Shown here in pieces: positions 7,034 to 10,883 of a DNA stretch of 10,883 nt. The notes under the pieces are model-generated. The model saw only the letters and a list, made by a program, of their open reading frames with translations, was not told the origin of the DNA and did not search any database. This DNA is from Muribaculaceae bacterium (lineage in GTDB: Bacteria; Bacteroidota; Bacteroidia; Bacteroidales; Muribaculaceae), in assembly GCA_022511505.1 (NCBI GenBank), contig JAFLTK010000027.1, forward strand, positions 1 through 10,883. The letters are read 5' to 3'. A program made the position numbers and the translations under genes. The first letter of the stretch is position 1. Each line of letters begins with the position of its first letter.

Positions 7034-8961
7034 TATGGCAATAATATATTGTCAACCAACCCGTTGGGGCGGAAGTTAATCAGATACATTGCCTGGTTCA
7101 CGAGACCTTGGCCGTCGGCGGGACGATTGAGCGTGAAACTGTTCTGAACGCCGCGATAGGAGGGGACGTTGCCATTAAGCAAGATTTTGGAGTTGCCGTT
7201 GAGCGACGAGATGAGGAACATGCCGGTGTCATAGCCGAGGAGGCCCTGATTGGGGACATCGTCGCTGAGTTGGCCGCTAAACCACAGGTTGTAGCGCTGG
7301 GCAACGTTGGCGGCCTGTGACGAGCCGTCATCGTCGCTGAAACGTGAGTAAATCAGCGTGTTAAGCTTCTTGAGCGCATCGAGGTTCTCGCCACGGAAGG
7401 CAATCCACTCGGGGTAGCCCCACAGGCGCAACATGCCTCCCTCGTCGGCTATCGTTTCGCGCAAGGCGACAAGCGCCGGCAGGAATGTGGCAGCCTCGTT
7501 GGAGCGTCCGCTCTCGGGGATGAAAACATACGTTCCCGAGTAGGGTAGTTCGGCAAGATTTTCGATTGTCAGTTTGCCTGTATAGTTGATATATTTGTAG
7601 GCGATGCCGCGTGCGTCCATGGCGGTCTGTAGTTTTGTGACATGGTCGGCCTTATCGGCGGTGCCGTTCTGGTTGTGCAGGAATATCGGAGTCGCGCCGT
7701 TAAGCGTGGCGAGCATGCCCTCGATTGCCTTGGCGGCCATCAGGTCGCTGTTGATATTTGCCTGAATCATAGAGGGATTGCTCTGATAGGAGTTGTCTTT
7801 GGGTAGGAACGGGTTGAAAACGGCGACCTTGTTGAGTTTGCCGAAATAGCCAATCATGTCGAGTTGGCGCTCGTCGTCGGGGGCGATGATGACGTCCATA
7901 TTTTTCAGTTCGGGACGTCTCAAAATCTCGGCGACGGTGTCGACGCTTGCTGCTGTGTCAAAGGCATATACCTTGATGGCGTCGCCGCTGTTGCGCAGGT
8001 TGTCGACGGCGAGCAAGAAACCGCGATAGAACTCGAGATGACGTGCGGCAGTGCGCGTCATTATGTTTTGGTTCAACATAAACGGGAGCATGACGGCAAT
8101 GCGGGTCTCGGCGGGACCGGTAGGTGCAACCGGCCGGGCAACAGTCTCATGGGCGAGCGGCGGCTCGATAGCCTCGATGGTAGACTCGACGGGGCTATTG
8201 GTCGTCACGGTGCCGCTAACGCCGCTTGACGTCACGGTGGCGTTTACATTGACTTGTTCATTGACCGGAATGCGGATAGTCTCGCCCTGCTTTAGGATGC
8301 CGAGCGAGGGATTGGCCTGCTCGATTTGGGCAACGGTCACGCCGTGGTTGCGTGCTATCGAATAGAGCGTCTCGCCCTCGCCGACTACATAATTCTCGTA
8401 TGCTGTGGGAATTACGTCGGTTGTCGGGGCTACGACGTTGGTCTGCGTCAGTGGAGCTTGCCGTACCGGCTCATCGGGCATCTTGGTGGGCTCGATGACA
8501 ATGGTCGTGCCGGCTTTGAGGCCGTCGCTGAGCGACGGATTCAGTGCCATCAAGCGGTCGGTAGTCATCCCATAGCGGTTGCTGATGCCGTAGATTGTCT
8601 CGCCGCGCTCGACATAGTGGGTCATGCTACCGCCGCGTGTTGCCGTCTTTGAGGCCGGAGCCGTGTAGGTTGTAGGGGTTGACGCGGGTGTAGCGTCGGC
8701 AGCAGGAAAATATAGAATTTGATGTGCCTTCAGCCCGTCGTTGACGCTCGGATTGTTGGACATCAAGTCCTCGAGCGAGATGTCAAATTTTCGAATGAGC
8801 GAGTAGACAGTTTCCTTGGGCTGAACTTCATAGTAGTGGTAGCGTTTCCCGTTCATCGTCTTAACGGGAAGTTCATCGACGCCTGCCGTTGCATATAACT
8901 GGCCTGTAATCAGCAGAATGGCGGCTATCAGGCAGGGCAATATCTTGATTCTTTGATTCAT
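7033..8961 (-). CDS. Triple-LysM protein fused to a type 1 periplasmic-binding domain
   Basis: From ATG 8961 the protein has 642 residues. A signal peptide (about 1-26) precedes three LysM modules at about 42-86, 114-158 and 189-233; each has the core pattern GET(I/L)Y-I...NPSL..GLK.G (ETVYSLIRKF, ETIYGISNRYG, ETLYSIARNHG). A Thr/Val/Pro-rich linker leads to a domain at about 286-642 that starts with RIAVMLPFML and reads like a type 1 periplasmic-binding (ABC substrate-binding-like) fold. LysM binds the glycan strands of peptidoglycan, so the protein likely sits on the cell wall in the periplasm; the ligand of the binding domain is unknown. The reading frame is open to a GTG at 8973, but the ATG gives a more normal signal peptide. 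The cysteine in the leader is not in a lipobox. It is co-transcribed with the barrel gene downstream. Confidence 0.85.
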   Translation of the reverse strand: MNQRIKILPCLIAAILLITGQLYATAGVDELPVKTMNGKRYHYYEVQPKETVYSLIRKFDISLEDLMSNNPSVNDGLKAHQILYFPAADATPASTPTTYTAPASKTATRGGSMTHYVERGETIYGISNRYGMTTDRLMALNPSLSDGLKAGTTIVIEPTKMPDEPVRQAPLTQTNVVAPTTDVIPTAYENYVVGEGETLYSIARNHGVTVAQIEQANPSLGILKQGETIRIPVNEQVNVNATVTSSGVSGTVTTNSPVESTIEAIEPPLAHETVARPVAPTGPAETRIAVMLPFMLNQNIMTRTAARHLEFYRGFLLAVDNLRNSGDAIKVYAFDTAASVDTVAEILRRPELKNMDVIIAPDDERQLDMIGYFGKLNKVAVFNPFLPKDNSYQSNPSMIQANINSDLMAAKAIEGMLATLNGATPIFLHNQNGTADKADHVTKLQTAMDARGIAYKYINYTGKLTIENLAELPYSGTYVFIPESGRSNEAATFLPALVALRETIADEGGMLRLWGYPEWIAFRGENLDALKKLNTLIYSRFSDDDGSSQAANVAQRYNLWFSGQLSDDVPNQGLLGYDTGMFLISSLNGNSKILLNGNVPSYRGVQNSFTLNRPADGQGLVNQAMYLINFRPNGLVDNILLP

Positions 8962-8990
8962 AAGCAAGTGCACTTAGTTCTTCAACGAGA

Positions 8991-9002
8991 TGGTTGCAAC
9001 CA
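8991..9002. repeat. 12-bp perfect palindrome in the divergent intergenic region
   Basis: TGGTTGCAACCA is self-complementary. It lies just downstream of the predicted transcription start of the LysM gene (near 9008), where a dimeric repressor could block elongation. This is a positional inference; no repeat copy is seen nearby. Confidence 0.35.
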
Positions 9003-9011
9003 ATTGTGTGG

Positions 9012-9042
9012 CAAATTTATGAAATTTTTGTGAAACTACACA
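9012..9042 (-). promoter_or_regulatory. Promoter of the LysM-barrel operon
   Basis: TAAATTTG (9019-9012, minus) matches the -7 box. TGTG (9042-9039), one mismatch from TTTG, lies 19 bases upstream. The predicted leader before ATG 8961 is about 47 nt. Confidence 0.55.
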
Positions 9043-9104
9043 TTATTAACTTGATTTTCTATAAAACAACCCCAATATTCATCACTCAAGTCCCCGATTT
9101 GTAT

Positions 9105-9112
9105 TAAATTTG
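9105..9112 (+). promoter_or_regulatory. -7-like box directly before the HEAT-like gene
   Basis: TAAATTTG ends 4 bases before ATG 9117, so the transcript could start at the start codon (leaderless). No TTTG is found at the normal -33 distance, so the promoter call is tentative. Confidence 0.4.
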
Positions 9113-9116
9113 CGCT

Positions 9117-9656
9117 ATGAAAGAAAAAATCAGAGAAATAAAACGCCGATTCTTTGCGATGCGCAACGGCATCATTGCCGACAGTTACCGGCGCGCCGGC
9201 GCGTCCTACAAGATAGTTTTCGGCTTGACACTTCCCCAGATTGTTGAGATTGCCGCCACGTTTGCGCCCGATGCCGACGTTGCCCGATGGCTACGCAATA
9301 ACACGACGACGCGTGAGAGCGTCTTGTTGGCGCCGATGCTCTTTCCGCGCGAGCAGATGACCCCGGCCGAGGCCGCCGAGTGGATTGAAACTTCCCCAAC
9401 CGTCGAGGCTGTCGACATCCTTTGCCACCGCTTGTTGCGCCACGTTCCCGAGGCCGTTGACATCGCGTTTGTTGCGGCCCGCTCGTCGCGTGACTTAACC
9501 CGCTACGCCGCCCTCAGGCTGCTGATGAATCTTTTCCCCGCGTCGGCCGACACGCTCCAACCACTTGCCCGTGAGGAACTTAAGCGAGAGTGTGCCTTGA
9601 CACGCCCGCTCGCCCAAATGGCACTCGACGAAATCAATTTTTTGGCAGAAATGTAG
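9117..9656 (+). CDS. HEAT-like helical protein, AlkD/DNA alkylation repair superfamily candidate
   Basis: The 179-residue product has no signal peptide or membrane segment, so it is cytoplasmic. It is basic at the N-terminus (KEKIREIKRRF) and is otherwise built of helix pairs: LPQIVEIAATF, ESVLLAPMLFP, AAEWIE, EAVDILCHRLLRH, TRYAALRLLMNLFP. The motif ARWLR...TRESVLLAPMLFP and the later VDILCHRLLRH recall AlkD-type alkylpurine DNA glycosylases. It is shorter than AlkD (about 230 residues), and the Trp-rich WWD-type motif expected in the active site reads TVEAVD here. A DNA-repair activity is therefore not shown; a non-catalytic HEAT-repeat relative is equally possible. It is the only plus-strand protein gene in the window, divergent from the LysM operon and convergent with rhaD. 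ATG 9117 has no Shine-Dalgarno site. Confidence 0.75.
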   Translation: MKEKIREIKRRFFAMRNGIIADSYRRAGASYKIVFGLTLPQIVEIAATFAPDADVARWLRNNTTTRESVLLAPMLFPREQMTPAEAAEWIETSPTVEAVDILCHRLLRHVPEAVDIAFVAARSSRDLTRYAALRLLMNLFPASADTLQPLAREELKRECALTRPLAQMALDEINFLAEM

Positions 9657-9680
9657 ACCCTGCCTACTGAATATAGGAAA

Positions 9681-9722
9681 CAATGGCGCGGGGATAGCCT
9701 AAGGGCTAACACCGCGCCATTG
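9681..9722. terminator. Strong hairpin between convergent genes
   Basis: CAATGGCGCGG (9681-9691) and CCGCGCCATTG (9712-9722) pair perfectly over 11 bp. A second stem inside (TAGCC 9695-9699 with GGCTA 9704-9708) closes a 4-base loop. It lies between the HEAT-like gene and rhaD and can serve both directions. T tracts are weak: TTTCC on the minus side, none on the plus side. Confidence 0.65.
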
Positions 9723-9747
9723 ACGAACGATTATCCGAGAATGGGGT

Positions 9748-10557
9748 TTATTTGGGGAGATGGAAGACGTCAGATAGTTCTTTCATCTGCTCGGGGGTCA
9801 TGCCGGTGGGGATGAATCCCATAGAGCAGGCATCGCGATAGATGATGGCGCTCTTGGTGAGGGTGTCGATCATGTCGAAGGCTTCCATGACGTCGGGACC
9901 TACGGCAAAGACGCCGTGCTTTTCCCACATGACGACGTCATAGTCGTCGTTGAGGGTGGCGATGGTTGCCTCGGCGAGTTCGGTCGACGAGGGGAGCATG
10001 TAGGGGACGATGCCGAGACCGCGGGGACAGAATGCTTTGGTCTCGGGTATCATGCTCCAAAGAATGTTGGTCAGCACGTCCTTTTTGAGGAACTCGGGGT
10101 TGTGGCTCATGGCGACGAGTTCGATGGGATGGGTGTGAACCGAGGCGCGATAGTTTGAGCCTTTGGCGATAAGGTCGTCGTGAACGGCGAGGTGGGAGGG
10201 CAACTCTGAGGTAGGCATAACGGGCTTGTCGCCAACAATTTCGTAGGAGGTGCAGTCGTCGAGGATGCGGATTACCGAGCCGTTGTCCATGGGCCAACGG
10301 GCGAGGTCACGCATGCGGCGATTGGTGCCTTTGCAATAGAAATAGCACCCTTTGATGTGGGGAAGGGTCATGCCGATGGGGAACGGACCGGCGATGGCGG
10401 GCATTGCGCGCAAAGTGTCGTCGACCTGCTCGGTGACGTTGACGGTGATATTACCGCCGTTGCGCTCGGCCCACCCTTTGGTCCACAGATAGCCGGCAAC
10501 CTCGGCAACTTTCTCAACCTCGGCAGCGAGTGCCGGGCGATTATCTAATATTGACAT
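9748..10557 (-). CDS. rhaD: Rhamnulose-1-phosphate aldolase
   Basis: This 269-residue class II aldolase splits L-rhamnulose 1-phosphate into dihydroxyacetone phosphate and L-lactaldehyde, the last step of L-rhamnose breakdown in the cytoplasm. The length and key positions fit E. coli RhaD. The zinc ligands are H141 and H143 (SVHTHPIELV) and H214 (EKHGVFAVG). The catalytic glutamate is E118 (TSELPSHLAVH), and the phosphate-binding RNGGN lies at 32-36. These correspond to H141, H143, H212 and E117 of the E. coli enzyme. It follows rhaT after 26 bases with no terminator between, so both are read as one operon. The kinase and isomerase genes are not in the window and would be expected upstream of rhaT. 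Confidence 0.95.
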   Translation of the reverse strand: MSILDNRPALAAEVEKVAEVAGYLWTKGWAERNGGNITVNVTEQVDDTLRAMPAIAGPFPIGMTLPHIKGCYFYCKGTNRRMRDLARWPMDNGSVIRILDDCTSYEIVGDKPVMPTSELPSHLAVHDDLIAKGSNYRASVHTHPIELVAMSHNPEFLKKDVLTNILWSMIPETKAFCPRGLGIVPYMLPSSTELAEATIATLNDDYDVVMWEKHGVFAVGPDVMEAFDMIDTLTKSAIIYRDACSMGFIPTGMTPEQMKELSDVFHLPK

Positions 10558-10583
10558 AACTTAATATACTGTTTATTAATTGG

Positions 10584-10883
10584 TTAAACAAGTTGGGGGA
10601 GGAAACATGAAACAATCAGAACGATGATGCCGATGACGAGCACGGCGATAGTTTTGGGCGAGCAGCCTTTCCACTCCTTGAGGATGATGCCCCACACGTT
10701 GGAGAACACGACGTTCAAGGCCATCAGGATGCAGAACGACAGCGTGGTCAGCGTCTCCGACGAGGTCAGGAAGCCTTTACCGAGGGCGAGGCCAAAGAAC
10801 TGGCTGTACCACAACGCGCCGGCTATCAGGCAGAAAAACAGGTTGTTGCCGAGGACCGAAGTCTTGGTGTAGTCGCCCCAAGT
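10584..10883 (-). CDS. rhaT: L-rhamnose/H+ symporter, C-terminal 99 residues (cut by window edge)
   Basis: The frame runs from the window edge (beginning TWGDYTKTSVLGNN) to TAA at 10584-10586. It holds three hydrophobic segments: LFFCLIAGALWYSQFFGLAL, a second around LSFCILMALNVVFSNVWGII, and a third around TIAVLVIGIIVLIVSCFL. The motifs ALWYSQFFGL, FSNVWGIILKEWKG and S(P)KT fit the C-terminal half of RhaT, an inner-membrane proton-driven L-rhamnose importer. The gene continues beyond the window, so its true start is not visible; the TTG at 10814 is an internal codon. Immediate linkage to rhaD supports the assignment. Confidence 0.9.
   Translation of the reverse strand, partial: TWGDYTKTSVLGNNLFFCLIAGALWYSQFFGLALGKGFLTSSETLTTLSFCILMALNVVFSNVWGIILKEWKGCSPKTIAVLVIGIIVLIVSCFLPQLV

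Noticed and set aside
8962..8973. GTG 8973 as start of the LysM gene
   Set aside because: ATG 8961 is in frame, gives a normal signal peptide (MNQRIK then a hydrophobic core) and is preferred over GTG.
1..10883. CRISPR array, tRNA, rRNA, transposon or phage genes
   Set aside because: No regularly spaced repeats, tRNA cloverleaf signatures, transposase or phage motifs were seen on either strand.

Overview
The window looks like chromosome from a gut Bacteroidales bacterium, probably Muribaculaceae-like. The grounds are several Bacteroidetes-type promoters (TTTG, about 19 bases, TAnnTTTG), mostly weak or absent Shine-Dalgarno sites, a DUF4421 outer-membrane protein, an OMP_b-brl_2/PorT-type barrel, a LysM plus periplasmic-binding fusion, and a rhaT-rhaD pair. 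The family placement is inference. Nearly all genes lie on the minus strand; one real protein gene lies on the plus strand.

Layout from left to right. (1) 35-1172, minus: an exported TPR-repeat protein whose frame breaks by one base at an A6 run, with a consensus promoter upstream. (2) 1399-4542, minus: a 1047-residue secreted multidomain protein ending in a polysaccharide lyase family 9 (PL9) beta-helix with its calcium and catalytic residues intact. It has its own promoter and a hairpin terminator. (3) 4618-5838, minus: a DUF4421 outer-membrane protein. (4) 5839-6340: no protein gene. The plus strand carries a consensus promoter, three internal stem-loops and an intrinsic terminator, which together suggest an unannotated structured small RNA of about 260 nt. 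This is the best lead in the window. (5) 6341-7033 and 7033-8961, minus: a two-gene operon in which a triple-LysM/periplasmic-binding fusion is read first and its stop codon overlaps the start of a small beta-barrel gene. (6) 9117-9656, plus: a HEAT-like helical protein resembling the DNA alkylation repair (AlkD) superfamily. (7) 9748-10883, minus: rhaD (rhamnulose-1-phosphate aldolase) preceded by the 3' end of rhaT (L-rhamnose/H+ symporter).

How the genes may work together. rhaT and rhaD import L-rhamnose and cleave its phosphorylated ketose form. PL9 enzymes act on pectin, including the rhamnose-containing rhamnogalacturonan I, so a link between the lyase and the rhamnose genes is plausible, but they are about 5 kb apart and not in one operon. 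The LysM protein, the barrel and DUF4421 are cell-envelope proteins. I see no CRISPR array, tRNA, rRNA, insertion sequence or phage gene.
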